Source: Rhizobium bangladeshense (lineage in GTDB: Bacteria > Pseudomonadota > Alphaproteobacteria > Rhizobiales > Rhizobiaceae). Taken from it: a stretch of DNA of 64,000 nucleotides. Of the stretch, positions 27,983 to 39,098 are shown in pieces. The position numbers were made by a program, and so were the translations under genes. A model generated the notes under the pieces. The model was not told where the DNA came from and ran no database searches. It was given only the letters and a program-made list of their open reading frames with translations. Numbering within the stretch: position 1 is the first letter of the stretch; each line of letters opens with the position of its first letter. Location: contig NZ_CP071614.1 in NCBI RefSeq assembly GCF_017357245.1, positions 62,001 through 126,000 on the forward strand, written 5' to 3'.

Positions 27983-28011
27983 TTGAAACGGCGAATGCAA
28001 GCGTCCATATA
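27983..28011 (+). promoter_or_regulatory. Sigma-70-like promoter
   Basis: TTGAAA (27983-27988) and CATATA (28006-28011) separated by exactly 17 bp, pointing toward the non-coding segment that ends in the terminator at 28081-28114. Confidence 0.5.
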
Positions 28012-28017
28012 GCGGTC

Positions 28018-28116
28018 CTGCCTGAAAAATGGATGCGCCCAGTATCGACGTCGTCGAGCTGTTCGCTGTCCGACAGGATAAGGGCGCTCCCCGCAAGGGT
28101 CGAGCGCCCTTTTTGC
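28018..28116 (+). ncRNA. Candidate small RNA (about 100 nt)
   Basis: A stretch without credible protein text, flanked by a well-spaced promoter and an intrinsic terminator. The predicted transcript would start near 28018 and end in the T-run at 28110-28114. I do not recognise it as a known RNA family (not tRNA, tmRNA or 4.5S RNA by eye). An alternative is that the terminator simply serves the mRNA of the 60-aa gene ending at 27950. Confidence 0.45.
28081..28114 (+). terminator. Intrinsic terminator
   Basis: Perfect 9-bp stem AGGGCGCTC / GAGCGCCCT with a 12-nt loop, followed by five Ts. Confidence 0.85.
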
Positions 28117-28188
28117 TTTTCAGGCATCAGTGCGTCCGAGCAGTTTGTGTGTAGCGAGCGTGAATACCCACCAAGATCTATATAGCGC

Positions 28189-28305
28189 TTCGGAATCCCG
28201 AAATAGGTTGGGGGATTGAAGTCCTTGACTATTTCTCCACGGAGACACCGCGCAAACCGGCTCGAATTTCGGAATCCCGAAGCGAGGGAATTTCGGGATT
28301 CCGAA
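28189..28305. repeat. Three copies of a 14-bp palindromic motif upstream of the DUF899 gene
   Basis: TTCGGAATCCCGAA occurs at 28189-28202 and 28268-28281, and as its reverse complement TTCGGGATTCCGAA at 28292-28305. Each is itself a 5-4-5 palindrome (TTCGG-N4-CCGAA), and the last two form a larger perfect inverted repeat with a 10-bp spacer. Clustered operators for a dimeric regulator, or a hairpin in a leader RNA, are both possible. Confidence 0.8.
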
Positions 28306-28421
28306 GCGGGATTTTTCGTCTCGGCGCTGTCGATTTTCGTATCCGCCATTCGTCATTCTAAGGATATGCTGAAATTCCTTACGGTCAGCACATCATCAGG
28401 CAACGACAGGAGGATATCGTC

Positions 28422-29123
28422 ATGGATAGTCGACAGCTGGTACCCGCGGCCGTACTCGCGGCCAAGAATGGCGCCCGTTTCCCGAATGAGAGCGAGGAAT
28501 ATCGTATTGCGCGTGACGCGCTGCTGGCCGAAGAGATTGAATTGCGCCGGCATATCGAACGCGTGGCGAGACAGCGCCGGGCGCTGCCGCCGGGCGGCGA
28601 GGTGAAAAAGGATTATCGTTTCGAAGGCAGTAACGGCCCGGTATCCTTCAGCGAGCTCTTCGCCGACAAGGACACGCTGGTTGTCTACAGCTACATGTAC
28701 GGCCCTGAGCGCGAGCGTCCGTGCCCGATGTGCACCTCGCTGCTGTCGGCCTGGGACGGCGAAGTGCCCGACATCCAGCAACGCGTGGCGCTTGCCGTCG
28801 TCGCCCGCTCGCCGATCGAAAGGCTGCTCGCTTTCAAGAAGGAGCGCGGCTGGCATCACCTGCCGCTCTACTCGGATATGACCGATGAATACAGCCGCGA
28901 CTACCGCGCGATCGGCAGGGACGGCAGCGATGGCGCCGCCTTCAACGTCTTCACGCGGCGCGACGGCACCATCCGCCATTTCTGGAGCGAGGAGATGGGC
29001 GAAGCGACGGCCGATCCCGGCGAGGATCCACGCGGCGCGCCCGACCTGATGCCGCTCTGGACCGTGCTCGATGCGACGCCGGAAGGCCGCGCACCGGACT
29101 GGTATCCAAAACTGTCTTATTGA
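28422..29123 (+). CDS. DUF899 family thioredoxin-like protein
   Basis: 233 aa. DUF899 features: RQRRALPPGGEVKKDYRFEG, then LVVYSYMYGPERERPCPMCT with a CPMC redox-type motif, and a C-terminal MPLWTVLDATPEGR. The fold is thioredoxin-like; function is not established. AGGAGG lies 9 bp before the ATG. The unusual palindrome cluster upstream suggests dedicated control. Confidence 0.88.
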   Translation: MDSRQLVPAAVLAAKNGARFPNESEEYRIARDALLAEEIELRRHIERVARQRRALPPGGEVKKDYRFEGSNGPVSFSELFADKDTLVVYSYMYGPERERPCPMCTSLLSAWDGEVPDIQQRVALAVVARSPIERLLAFKKERGWHHLPLYSDMTDEYSRDYRAIGRDGSDGAAFNVFTRRDGTIRHFWSEEMGEATADPGEDPRGAPDLMPLWTVLDATPEGRAPDWYPKLSY

Positions 29124-29142
29124 GATCAAGCACGCTCTGCCG

Positions 29143-29772
29143 TCAGCCGGTGGAGCGGTTTCTGGAGGTCTCGATCCATTCGAGATTGGTGACCGAAGCC
29201 TCCGGCAGCAGCGATGGATCGAGATCGTAGACATAACCGCTCAGCATGTCGGCGGCACGTTCGGCCGCCTTGATCTTCGCCTCGGTTTCCGCGACCGCCT
29301 TGGAAATCGCTTCGATGCGGGCGCGGAACATATGGGCGAGCACATCGCGCCCGGACTGCTTTTCCAACCGCTCCAGATGCAGGCCGACGCGCGACGCGTG
29401 GCGTTCCAGCTCGCTCTTGCTGAACCGCGCCTTGCGCAGTTCCTCGGAGAGGCTTTCCTGCATGACGGCGACCGGATCGAAACTGCCCGGCGCCCGCTCG
29501 TCGAGAACGGCGTCGGTCACGAGCTTCTCGATCATCACAAGCGCCTGCAACTCGGCCGCATCGGCGAACTCGACGTCATAGCCGGTATCGTCATAGACCT
29601 TGCGCCGGACCGGATCGAGCAGCAGCGCATAGGCCTTCTGCAGATTGTCGAAGGCTTCCGTATCGCCGCCCGAATCAGGATGGGCGACCTTTGCCAGGCG
29701 ACGGTAAGCCGCCTTCAGCTTCGCCTCGTCTGCATCGCGTTCAACGCCGAGAATATCGTATGGATCCGTCAC
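29143..29772 (-). CDS. J-domain (DnaJ-like) protein
   Basis: 209 aa. The N-terminal J domain is DPYDILGVERDADEAKLKAA YRRLAK with the HPD tripeptide in KVAHPDSGGD, required to stimulate an Hsp70 ATPase. There is no Gly/Phe region or zinc centre, so it is a type III co-chaperone. The C-terminal half is helical and charged (LEKQSGRDVLAHMFRARIEA). Client unknown. Convergent with the DUF899 gene. Confidence 0.9.
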   Translation of the reverse strand: MTDPYDILGVERDADEAKLKAAYRRLAKVAHPDSGGDTEAFDNLQKAYALLLDPVRRKVYDDTGYDVEFADAAELQALVMIEKLVTDAVLDERAPGSFDPVAVMQESLSEELRKARFSKSELERHASRVGLHLERLEKQSGRDVLAHMFRARIEAISKAVAETEAKIKAAERAADMLSGYVYDLDPSLLPEASVTNLEWIETSRNRSTG

Positions 29773-29945
29773 GCCTGCTCCCTTGCCGCCCTGATGTCAC
29801 GGGCAGTCTAGGTCTTCTTCTGCATCAGAAGGGCAAAGTTTAGACCGAAAGCGGGAATGGCGTCTACGGCCCGAAACGGCAGTGGTCGGTGCTCAGGCCA
29901 CGGTTTTTGCAAGATCGTCCTGTGTTTACAGATACTTGCACGATG

Positions 29946-30521
29946 TCAGTCCGTGGCAATTGCGACGAGATAAGCGATGGCCTCGCCGTCGATTTCCAGC
30001 GCCGTCGCCGTCGCGTCCTCGATCAGCAGCGCGTCGCCATCTCTCAGCATCCCGGTCTCGCCATTCCGCCGGAAAGACGCCGCGCCGCGATGGCAGAGCA
30101 ACAGGCATGTCGGCGACGGTAACGGTACGCGCGTAGCGCCGTCGATTTCGACTCGGGTCAGGCTATGGGTGAGACCGCCCCGGCGCGTCATGACGTTGAG
30201 ATCGGTGATCGCGCCGTGATCGAGTGTGGCGGTGACGGGGATATCAGCGGGGAAGGAAAGAGGAGCGCTTTGCGTCGTCAGCAGCGCCGGGGCGCGGCCG
30301 TCGATCGCGAGCACCATGCCGTTGCCCTCGAGGACCGCCAGCGTCCGGTCAATGCCCGGAAAAATCGAGAACGGTCCGTCTTCCGCGACCGTTGCCATGC
30401 TGATGCGCCAATCGAAGCCATCGATCGAAGCACTAGGCGGAAAGACGGCGATCTCCACCGTCTCTCCCTTGCCATTCTTCCACGGCATGCGCTTGTGATC
30501 GCCGGCGCGCAGGATCCTCAC
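29946..30521 (-). CDS. hutD: HutD-family cupin-like protein
   Basis: 191 aa from GTG 30521. HutD signature: RMPWKNGKGETVEIAVFPP near the start and FDWRISMATVAEDGPFSIFP. In pseudomonads HutD is thought to limit hut flux, possibly by binding formylglutamate or urocanate; this is family knowledge. It is the last gene of hutI-H-G-U-D, 5 bp after hutU. Confidence 0.92.
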   Translation of the reverse strand: MRILRAGDHKRMPWKNGKGETVEIAVFPPSASIDGFDWRISMATVAEDGPFSIFPGIDRTLAVLEGNGMVLAIDGRAPALLTTQSAPLSFPADIPVTATLDHGAITDLNVMTRRGGLTHSLTRVEIDGATRVPLPSPTCLLLCHRGAASFRRNGETGMLRDGDALLIEDATATALEIDGEAIAYLVAIATD

Positions 30522-30526
30522 GCGGC

Positions 30527-32200
<1,674 letters not shown>

Positions 32201-32218
32201 GACGGTTCCCCTGTCGAG

Positions 32219-33022
32219 TTATCGTTTCAGGCTTGGCGCGATCTGCTCAATGCGCACCAGAATGTCTTTGAGATGGACGCGAAGCCGGTCCGCCTTGGCG
32301 CTGTCATAGGCAAAGGGCGGCGTCTCTGTCTGGAGATGAGTCGATTGCGCGAGCTCCATCTGAATCGCGTGCACGCCGGTCTCGGGCCGGCCGTAGTGGC
32401 GGGTTGTCCAGCCGCCCTTGAAGCGGCCGTTGAGCACGCTGTCATAACCTTCGGCCGCTTCGACCACCGTCAGCACCGCCTGCTCGATGGCGCCGTCGCA
32501 GGTCTTGCCCATATCGGTGCCGATATTGAAATCCGGCAGCTTGCCCTCAAACAGAAAGGGAATATGCGAGCGGATCGAATGGCAATCATAGAGGATCGCC
32601 ACACCATGGATCGCTCTCACGCGCTCGATCTCGGCGGCAAGGGCGGCATGATAGGGCGCATGAAAGTCGCGCAGCCGCACCGCAATATCGCCTTCGTCAG
32701 GCGCCTGCCCCTCCTTCCAGATTGCCTTGCCGTCGAAATCCGTTTCCGGAACGAGGCCGGTGGTGTTCTGACCGGGGTAGAGGCTGACGCCCTGGGGATC
32801 GCGGTTGGCGTCGATCACGTATCGATGGAAGGTGGCCCGAACGGTCGTGACATCATCGAGCAGGCCGTCATAGAGCTCGTGGATATGCCAGTCGGTATCG
32901 GCGAGAACCCGGCCATTGTCATTGAGATGGCCGTAGATCTCGGGCGGCACCTTGGTGCCGGTATGCGGGAACCCGAGGATGATGGGCGAGGTGCCCTGAC
33001 GGATTTCGTATGGTGTGGTCAT
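32219..33022 (-). CDS. hutG: N-formylglutamate deformylase
   Basis: 267 aa from ATG 33022 (MTTPYEIRQG). Releases formate from N-formylglutamate, the last step of the HutF branch. Zinc-hydrolase features: ILGFPHTGTKVP, ILYDCHSIRS and TRHYGRPETGVHAIQMELAQ. Its presence with hutF shows the five-enzyme pathway (via formiminoglutamate deiminase) rather than the formamide-releasing route. Confidence 0.95.
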   Translation of the reverse strand: MTTPYEIRQGTSPIILGFPHTGTKVPPEIYGHLNDNGRVLADTDWHIHELYDGLLDDVTTVRATFHRYVIDANRDPQGVSLYPGQNTTGLVPETDFDGKAIWKEGQAPDEGDIAVRLRDFHAPYHAALAAEIERVRAIHGVAILYDCHSIRSHIPFLFEGKLPDFNIGTDMGKTCDGAIEQAVLTVVEAAEGYDSVLNGRFKGGWTTRHYGRPETGVHAIQMELAQSTHLQTETPPFAYDSAKADRLRVHLKDILVRIEQIAPSLKR

Positions 33023-33071
33023 GGGCAAAGCGCTCCGGCGCTGCGGGGTGCCAAGGGCGGAACCATCACGC

Positions 33072-34607
33072 TCAACCCTCCAGAACCGGCAAGATGCCAT
33101 TCGAGATGGCGGCATTCAGAGCCCCTGTCGCCACCAGTTCGGCTGCGGCGGCGAGGTCATCGGCCATATAGCGGTCGCTGTCGAGGCTCGGCACCTTGCC
33201 GCGGATCGCCGTGATCGCGTTCATAAGCTCTGGGCTGGTCGAAAGCGGCGCGCGCAGCTCGACGCCCTGGGCGGCGGTCAGCGCTTCGATGCCGATGATG
33301 CCGAACAGGTTTTCGGTCATCTGCAGGAGGCGGCGGGCGCCGTGACAGGCCATGGAGACATGGTCTTCCTGGTTGGCCGAGGTCGGGGTCGAATCGACCG
33401 AGGCAGGGTGCGACATCTGCTTGTTCTCAGACATCAGCGCGGCCGAGGTGACCTCGGCGATCATGAGGCCGGAATTCAAGCCCGGCTTCTTGGCGAGGAA
33501 GGCCGGCAGGCCATAGGAGAGGGTGGGATCGACCAGCAGCGCAATGCGCCGCTGCGAGATGGCGCCGATCTCGCAAACGGCAAGCGCGATCTGGTCGGCG
33601 GCGAAGGCGACGGGTTCGGCGTGAAAGTTGCCGCCCGACACGACGGAATTGTCCGACAGCACCAGAGGGTTGTCCGTGACCGCATTAGCCTCGATTTCGA
33701 GTGTGCGGGCGACTGAGCGCAAGAGATCGAGGCACGCGCCGTCCACCTGCGGCTGGCAGCGGATGCAATAGGGATCCTGCACACGCTCGTCGCCCTCGAT
33801 ATGGCTCTGGCGGATCACGGAGTTTTCGAGCAGGCCGCGAAGAGCGGCTGCGGTATCGATCTGGCCCCTATGACCGCGCAGGCTGTGAATATCGGCGTGG
33901 AAGGGTGCCGAGGAGCCCATGGCGGCGTCGGTTGACATTGCGCCGGTAATTAATGCGGATTGGGCGGCTCGATGGGCGCGGAAAAGGCCGGCAAGCGCCA
34001 AGGCCGTCGAGGCCTGGGTGCCGTTGATCAGCGCCAGGCCCTCCTTGGCGGCGAGCACGACCGGTTTCAGCCCGGCCTTTTCCAAGGCCAGCGCACCGGG
34101 AAAGCGTTCGCCGGCAAAGAAGGCTTCGGCCTCGCCCATCATCACCGCCGCCATATGGGCAAGCGGCGCGAGATCGCCGGAGGCGCCGACCGACCCTTTT
34201 TCCGGAATCAGCGGAATGACGCCCTTCTCGAGCATGCCTTCGATCAGCCGCACCAGTTCCAGCCGCACACCGGAGGCGCCACGTCCGAGCGAGACCAGCT
34301 TCAACGCCATCATCAGTCGGACGATATCCTCGGGCAGCGGCGCGCCGATGCCGCAGCAATGCGAGAGGATGAGATTGCGCTGCAATGTGGCGACGTCGGC
34401 GCTGTCGATCTTGATCGAGGCGAGTTTGCCGAAGCCCGTATTGATGCCGTAAACAGGCGCGTTGCCGGCTGCGATCTCGCCAATGCGGGCTGCCGCCTTG
34501 ATTATGCCGGCATCGAAAGCGGGATCGAGCCTAGCAGGTTCGCCTGTCCAGTAGATCCTCTCGAGATCTCTGAGGGAGACGGAGCCCGGGTGGAGCGTGA
34601 TGGTCAT
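33072..34607 (-). CDS. hutH: Histidine ammonia-lyase
   Basis: 511 aa from ATG 34607. Eliminates ammonia from histidine to give urocanate using the self-made MIO prosthetic group. The MIO triad A142-S143-G144 is intact in [16 protein letters not shown], and Y53 (VYGINTGFG), N195 (LINGTQAS), Y280 ([11 protein letters not shown]) and the QED motif in [10 protein letters not shown] are all present. It overlaps the hutI stop by four bases. Compare the paralogue at 42287, which lacks the triad. Confidence 0.97.
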   Translation of the reverse strand: MTITLHPGSVSLRDLERIYWTGEPARLDPAFDAGIIKAAARIGEIAAGNAPVYGINTGFGKLASIKIDSADVATLQRNLILSHCCGIGAPLPEDIVRLMMALKLVSLGRGASGVRLELVRLIEGMLEKGVIPLIPEKGSVGASGDLAPLAHMAAVMMGEAEAFFAGERFPGALALEKAGLKPVVLAAKEGLALINGTQASTALALAGLFRAHRAAQSALITGAMSTDAAMGSSAPFHADIHSLRGHRGQIDTAAALRGLLENSVIRQSHIEGDERVQDPYCIRCQPQVDGACLDLLRSVARTLEIEANAVTDNPLVLSDNSVVSGGNFHAEPVAFAADQIALAVCEIGAISQRRIALLVDPTLSYGLPAFLAKKPGLNSGLMIAEVTSAALMSENKQMSHPASVDSTPTSANQEDHVSMACHGARRLLQMTENLFGIIGIEALTAAQGVELRAPLSTSPELMNAITAIRGKVPSLDSDRYMADDLAAAAELVATGALNAAISNGILPVLEG

Positions 34608-35866
34608 CGGCCGTTCCTTTCGCCCTTGAAGACACGTTCGTGAAGCGGGTTGAAGCCGATGCGGTAGACGAGCTCGGCGAGGCTTTCGACATTCCAAACG
34701 GCGAGATCGGCCGATTTGCCAAGCTCTATCGTTCCGGTCTCGGCGATGAGGCCCAGCGCACGGGCGCCTTCTCGGGTGGCGCCGGCGATGCACTCCTCGA
34801 CGGTGAGGCCGAAGAGCGTCGCCGACATGTTCATGGTCAGCAGCATCGAGGTCAGCGGCGAGGTGCCGGGATTGCAATCGGTGGCGATCGCGATCGGCAC
34901 GCCTGCCTGGCGCAGCGCCTCTACCGGCGGCTTCTGCTTCTCATGGATGGCGTAGAAGGCGCCGGGCAGGAGTACGGCGACGGTGCCGGAGGCAGCCATC
35001 GCGGTAACGCCATCCTCATCGAGATATTCCAGATGATCCGCCGAAAGCGCGCCATATGAGGCGGCGAGCTTGGCGCCACCGAGATTGGAGAGCTGCTCGG
35101 CATGCAGCTTGACCGGCAGGCCAAGCTCTTTCGCCTTGTCGAAGACGCGGGCGATCTCGGTCGTGGAAAAGGCGATGCCTTCGCAGAAGCCGTCGACGGC
35201 ATCGGCAAGGCCGAGATTGTGAACGTCGTCAAGGCCGGGCAGCACGACATCGTCGAGATAATCGCCGTTGCGGCCCCTATATTCCACTGGCGTCGCGTGT
35301 GCGCCGAGATAGCTGGTGGCGACGCGGACCGGCCTGATATGGCCGAGCAGGCGGGCGCTCTGCAGCATCTTCACTTCACCGATCCGGCTGAGCCCATAGC
35401 CGGATTTGACCTCGATCGTGGTGACGCCTTCGCCAAGCAGCGTATCGAGCCGCGGCAGGGCTTCGGCGACAAGCTCCTCGACAGACAGCGCATTGGTCGC
35501 CTTGACCGAGGAGACGATGCCGCCGCCGGCCCGGGCGATCTCCTCATAGGACGCGCCGGCCAGGCGCATCTCGAATTCGCGGGCCCGATTGCCGCCGTGA
35601 ACGATATGGGTGTGGCAGTCGACGAGACCGGGGGTGACCCAGCGGCCTTCGAGATCGACGATCTGGGATTGCTCGATGGCGGATGCCGGCAATTCGCTTT
35701 CGGCGCCGGCAAAGGCGATGCGGCCGTTTTCAGTGAGCAGGGCGCCTTTTTCGACGATGCCGAGACCCGCCCTGTCAGACGCGAGCGTCGCCAGCCGCGC
35801 ATTACGCCACAGTACCGGCCTTATGTCTGCGGATGGGGCTTCCTCTGAAAAATTGTTCCCGGTCAT
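34604..35866 (-). CDS. hutI: Imidazolonepropionase
   Basis: 420 aa from ATG 35866 ([11 protein letters not shown]). Amidohydrolase that opens imidazolonepropionate to formiminoglutamate. Metal ligands in [33 protein letters not shown], and [15 protein letters not shown]. First gene of the leftward hut operon, facing hutF across the operator region; translationally coupled to hutH. Confidence 0.96.
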   Translation of the reverse strand: MTGNNFSEEAPSADIRPVLWRNARLATLASDRAGLGIVEKGALLTENGRIAFAGAESELPASAIEQSQIVDLEGRWVTPGLVDCHTHIVHGGNRAREFEMRLAGASYEEIARAGGGIVSSVKATNALSVEELVAEALPRLDTLLGEGVTTIEVKSGYGLSRIGEVKMLQSARLLGHIRPVRVATSYLGAHATPVEYRGRNGDYLDDVVLPGLDDVHNLGLADAVDGFCEGIAFSTTEIARVFDKAKELGLPVKLHAEQLSNLGGAKLAASYGALSADHLEYLDEDGVTAMAASGTVAVLLPGAFYAIHEKQKPPVEALRQAGVPIAIATDCNPGTSPLTSMLLTMNMSATLFGLTVEECIAGATREGARALGLIAETGTIELGKSADLAVWNVESLAELVYRIGFNPLHERVFKGERNGR

Positions 35867-35895
35867 CAGCTTTGCGCCTTTCCTTATATCGAAAC

Positions 35896-35907
35896 ATGTA
35901 TATACAT
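35896..35907. promoter_or_regulatory. Probable HutC operator
   Basis: ATGTATATACAT, a perfect 12-bp palindrome in the 121-bp hutI-hutF divergent region. HutC operators in pseudomonads have a closely similar TGTATATACA-type core, so control of both hut transcripts by HutC is likely. Confidence 0.7.
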
Positions 35908-35987
35908 AATCGGTAGGTGACAAGAGAAATTTTGCGCGCTTTTCTGGAAAAGAAAGATCGGCGGCGCGACAGGAGGAGAATGAGGTC

Positions 35988-37334
35988 ATGACCACACTTC
36001 ACGCAGCGACGGCCCTGACCCCGCAAGGCTGGCAGAAGGATGTGCGGCTGACGCTCGAAGCCGGGCGCATCGCGCGGCTTGAGGCGAGCGTTTCTCCTGC
36101 GCCGGGCGACGAACGCCATGCTCTCGTCGTTCCCGCCATGGGCAATCTGCACAGCCATGCCTTCCAGCGGGCGATGGCGGGTCTTGCCGAAGTGCGCGGG
36201 CCTGCCAATGACAGCTTCTGGAGCTGGCGCACGGTGATGTACAAATTCGCTTTGGCGATGACGCCGGAGCACGTCGAGGCGGTCGCCGCCAAGCTCTATG
36301 CCGAGATGCTAGAGGCCGGTTTTTCCCGCGTCGGCGAGTTCCACTATCTCCATCACGACCGGGATGGCAGCGCTTACGCCAATGTCGCCGAGCTTGCCGA
36401 ACGCATCGGCGCGGCGAGCGAAGAGACGGGTATCGGCCTGACGCTTCTACCGGTCTTTTATGCCCATTCCGGATTCGGGGGCGTTGCGCCGATCGACGGC
36501 CAGCGGCGTTTCATCAATTCGCTCGAAAGCTTCGAAAGGCTGATGGAAGGGTGCCGGGCGGTGACAGGCCGGCTCGACGGCGCCGAACTCGGGCTCGCGC
36601 CGCACAGCCTGCGGGCTGTGACGCCGGAGGAACTTGCAAGACTGGTGCCGATGGCGGGCGGCGGCCCCATTCATATCCATGTCGCCGAGCAGGTGAAGGA
36701 GGTCGAGGACTGCATCGCGTGGTCGGGTGCGCGTCCCGTGGAATGGCTGCTCGATCATATGCCGGTCGACCGGCGCTGGTGCCTGATCCATGCGACCCAC
36801 ATGAGCGAGGACGAGACGCGGCGGATGGCGAGAAGCGGGGCGATCGCCGGCCTCTGCCCGGTCACCGAGGCCAATCTTGGCGACGGCGCCTTTGCCGCGC
36901 CGCTTTTCCTTGCGGAGGGCGGGCGCTACGGCATCGGTTCGGATTCCAATGTGCTGATCTCGCTGCCCGGAGAATTGCGCCAGCTCGAATATTCGCAGCG
37001 TCTGGCGCTGCGCGCCCGCAATGTCGTCGCAGCACCCGGCGGCTCGACGGCGGTTTCCCTGTTCACCCAGGCGCTTGCCGGCGGCGGCGCGGCATTGAAG
37101 GCATCGGCCGGTCTCGTCGAGGGCCATGCTGCCGATCTCGTTTCGCTCGATATTTCAGCCGTTCCCTACCTTTCCGGCGACCAAATCCTCGATCATTGGC
37201 TGTTTGCCGGCGGCATTTCGGTCGACTGCGTCTGGGCGCGCGGCCGCAAGCAGGTGGCGGGCGGGCGCCATGTCGGGCGCGACGCGATCGACCGGCGTTT
37301 CCTCGCGGCGATGGGCGAATTGTTGGCTGCTTGA
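35988..37334 (+). CDS. hutF: Formimidoylglutamate deiminase
   Basis: 448 aa amidohydrolase that removes ammonia from formiminoglutamate to give N-formylglutamate for HutG. Metal ligands: [14 protein letters not shown] near residue 52, HIHVAEQ near 228, [10 protein letters not shown] near 264 and [10 protein letters not shown] near 315. A very strong ribosome site (AGGAGGAG) precedes ATG 35988. Divergent from hutI, with hutC 54 bp downstream. Confidence 0.96.
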   Translation: MTTLHAATALTPQGWQKDVRLTLEAGRIARLEASVSPAPGDERHALVVPAMGNLHSHAFQRAMAGLAEVRGPANDSFWSWRTVMYKFALAMTPEHVEAVAAKLYAEMLEAGFSRVGEFHYLHHDRDGSAYANVAELAERIGAASEETGIGLTLLPVFYAHSGFGGVAPIDGQRRFINSLESFERLMEGCRAVTGRLDGAELGLAPHSLRAVTPEELARLVPMAGGGPIHIHVAEQVKEVEDCIAWSGARPVEWLLDHMPVDRRWCLIHATHMSEDETRRMARSGAIAGLCPVTEANLGDGAFAAPLFLAEGGRYGIGSDSNVLISLPGELRQLEYSQRLALRARNVVAAPGGSTAVSLFTQALAGGGAALKASAGLVEGHAADLVSLDISAVPYLSGDQILDHWLFAGGISVDCVWARGRKQVAGGRHVGRDAIDRRFLAAMGELLAA

Positions 37335-37388
37335 AAAAGCGCTTTTCACAGGCGGGTATCGGATTTAGATCGAGGAACCAATCGGAAC

Positions 37389-38117
37389 GTGGCGATGAAC
37401 CAAAGCCGGGATCTGACCCTGCACCAGCGCATTCTCGGCGAGATCGAGGGCCGTATCGTTTCGGGCGAATGGCCGCCGGGGCACCGTATTCCTTTCGAGG
37501 TCGATCTTGCGACGCAGTATGATTGCTCGCGCATGACGGTGAACAAGGTGCTGACCCAGCTCGCCAAGGCCGGCCTCATCGAGCGCCGCAAGAAATCCGG
37601 CAGCTTCGTCACCCAGCCGCAGGCGCAATCGGCCGTTCTCGAAATCCACGACATCAAGGCCGAGGTGCAGTCGCTGAACCTGCCCTATTCCTATACGGTT
37701 TCGAAGAAGACGAGCCGCAAGGCCAAGGCGGAAGACAGAAGCCGGCTGGAACTGCCTGTGGCGTCTTCGGTCGTCGAGGTCGTCTGCATCCACAATGCGG
37801 GTATCCGGCCCTTCTGCCTGGAGGAGCGGCTGATCAGCCTGGCGACCGTGCCTGAAGCCGCCGATGTCGATTTTCTGACGATGGCGCCGGGGCCGTGGCT
37901 GCTGAACCAGGTGCCGTGGAGCACGGCCGAACATCGCATCCACGCCATATCAGCCGGTGCCGAAGTGGCCGCGGCACTCGACATTGCGCGCAACACCGCC
38001 TGTCTGGTGGTCGAACGCCGCACCTGGAGCGGCGCCGGCCCGGTGACCCACGTGCGCTTCACCTATCCCGGCGATCGTCACGCGCTGGTGGCGCGGTTCA
38101 CGCCAGCCTCGCAATAG
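37389..38117 (+). CDS. hutC: Histidine utilisation repressor, GntR/HutC family
   Basis: 242 aa from GTG 37389; ATG 37395 is an equal candidate. GntR winged helix: RIVSGEWPPGHRIPFEVDLA, then DCSRMTVNKVLTQLAKAGLI. C-terminal UTRA ligand domain from about residue 85 (ALDIARNTACLVVERRTWSG). HutC repressors release DNA on binding urocanate. It probably acts on the palindrome at 35896. Confidence 0.93.
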   Translation: MAMNQSRDLTLHQRILGEIEGRIVSGEWPPGHRIPFEVDLATQYDCSRMTVNKVLTQLAKAGLIERRKKSGSFVTQPQAQSAVLEIHDIKAEVQSLNLPYSYTVSKKTSRKAKAEDRSRLELPVASSVVEVVCIHNAGIRPFCLEERLISLATVPEAADVDFLTMAPGPWLLNQVPWSTAEHRIHAISAGAEVAAALDIARNTACLVVERRTWSGAGPVTHVRFTYPGDRHALVARFTPASQ

Positions 38118-38148
38118 GCGGCAAGTTCCATATACAAGATGCGACGAT

Positions 38149-38904
38149 TTACTCTTCAAACATCTTGCCGCTGCGGGCCTCGAGCCGGTAGCGATAGCCG
38201 GGGTAGACGAGGCGGGCGGTCGAGACCACCTGCTTTGCCGACCATGTGCGCCGGCGGATTGTCAGGCAGGGTTCGGTCTTCAATATGGTCAGCAGCTTGC
38301 ATTCCCAGGCCTGCGGCATCGCCGCCTCGACGACGTGCTCGGAGCCGCTGAGCGGGGCGGCCGCCGTCAGATAGGCGTTCGGCGTCACGATCGTGAAATC
38401 CTGGGCGAGATATTCGGGGGCGGCCTCGGGATGGACGAAGCGGTCCTCGATCTGCACCGGCACGCCGTTTTCGCTGTGTACGATCAGCGAGTGGAACACT
38501 GCCGCGCCGATTTCAAGTTCCAAGGCGTCGGCAACCTCGGGAGAGGCTGTTTCCTGGGCGAGAACGACGACGGAAGCCTCGTGGACATGGCCGCGCTCGG
38601 CGATTTCCTCGGCGATGTTGCGCACCTCGAACAGCGCCGAATAACCCTTTCGCTCGGCGACGAAGGACCCGACGCCCTGGATGCGCACGAGTTCGCCCTC
38701 ATTGGCAAGTTCGCGCAGCGCCCGGTTGGCGGTCATCTTGCTGACGCCGAGTTCGACGACCAGCTCGTTCTCCGACGGCACCCGGTATTTCGGCGGCCAC
38801 TCGCCGCTGTGGATGCGGTCGAGGATCACCTGCTTGACGCCGGCATAAAGCGGCGTGGTGTCGTTGCCCGCCAGGTCGCGCTTCATCTCCCCGGAACGCT
38901 TCAT
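38149..38904 (-). CDS. Second HutC-like GntR/UTRA regulator
   Basis: 251 aa, paralogous to hutC. HTH region RIHSGEWPPKYRVPSENELV, then VSKMTANRALRELANEGELV; UTRA domain ending in LTIRRRTWSAKQVVSTARLV YPGYRYRLEARS. It is divergent from the amino-acid transporter/lyase operon at 39099 and is the obvious candidate regulator of that unit, through the palindrome at 38977-38990. ATG 38904 has AAGGAA upstream; ATG 38886 is in frame but has poor spacing. The effector may be a urocanate-like product of the lyase. Confidence 0.9.
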   Translation of the reverse strand: MKRSGEMKRDLAGNDTTPLYAGVKQVILDRIHSGEWPPKYRVPSENELVVELGVSKMTANRALRELANEGELVRIQGVGSFVAERKGYSALFEVRNIAEEIAERGHVHEASVVVLAQETASPEVADALELEIGAAVFHSLIVHSENGVPVQIEDRFVHPEAAPEYLAQDFTIVTPNAYLTAAAPLSGSEHVVEAAMPQAWECKLLTILKTEPCLTIRRRTWSAKQVVSTARLVYPGYRYRLEARSGKMFEE

Positions 38905-38955
38905 TGCCTATTCCTTCTGCACGAATGACAATCGCCGTTTAAATCGACTTTTCTC

Positions 38956-38990
38956 TTGCATATCACAAAATATCTCATATGGTACCATAT
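38956..38990 (+). promoter_or_regulatory. Promoter overlapped by a 14-bp palindrome (candidate GntR operator)
   Basis: ATATGGTACCATAT at 38977-38990 is a perfect palindrome. A possible promoter, TTGCAT (38956-38961), 16 bp, TATGGT (38978-38983), places the -10 inside it, which fits repression of the transporter operon by the divergent GntR protein. Confidence 0.55.
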
Positions 38991-39098
38991 ACAACCTCCC
39001 AATCGGTCCTTGCATGAAAATAGGACGGAAGGGGCAAGCCGGCGAAGATCGGCGTTGGTGCCGCAAGGTCTGTTTCAACTCCAGAGGAGAATTCATCG

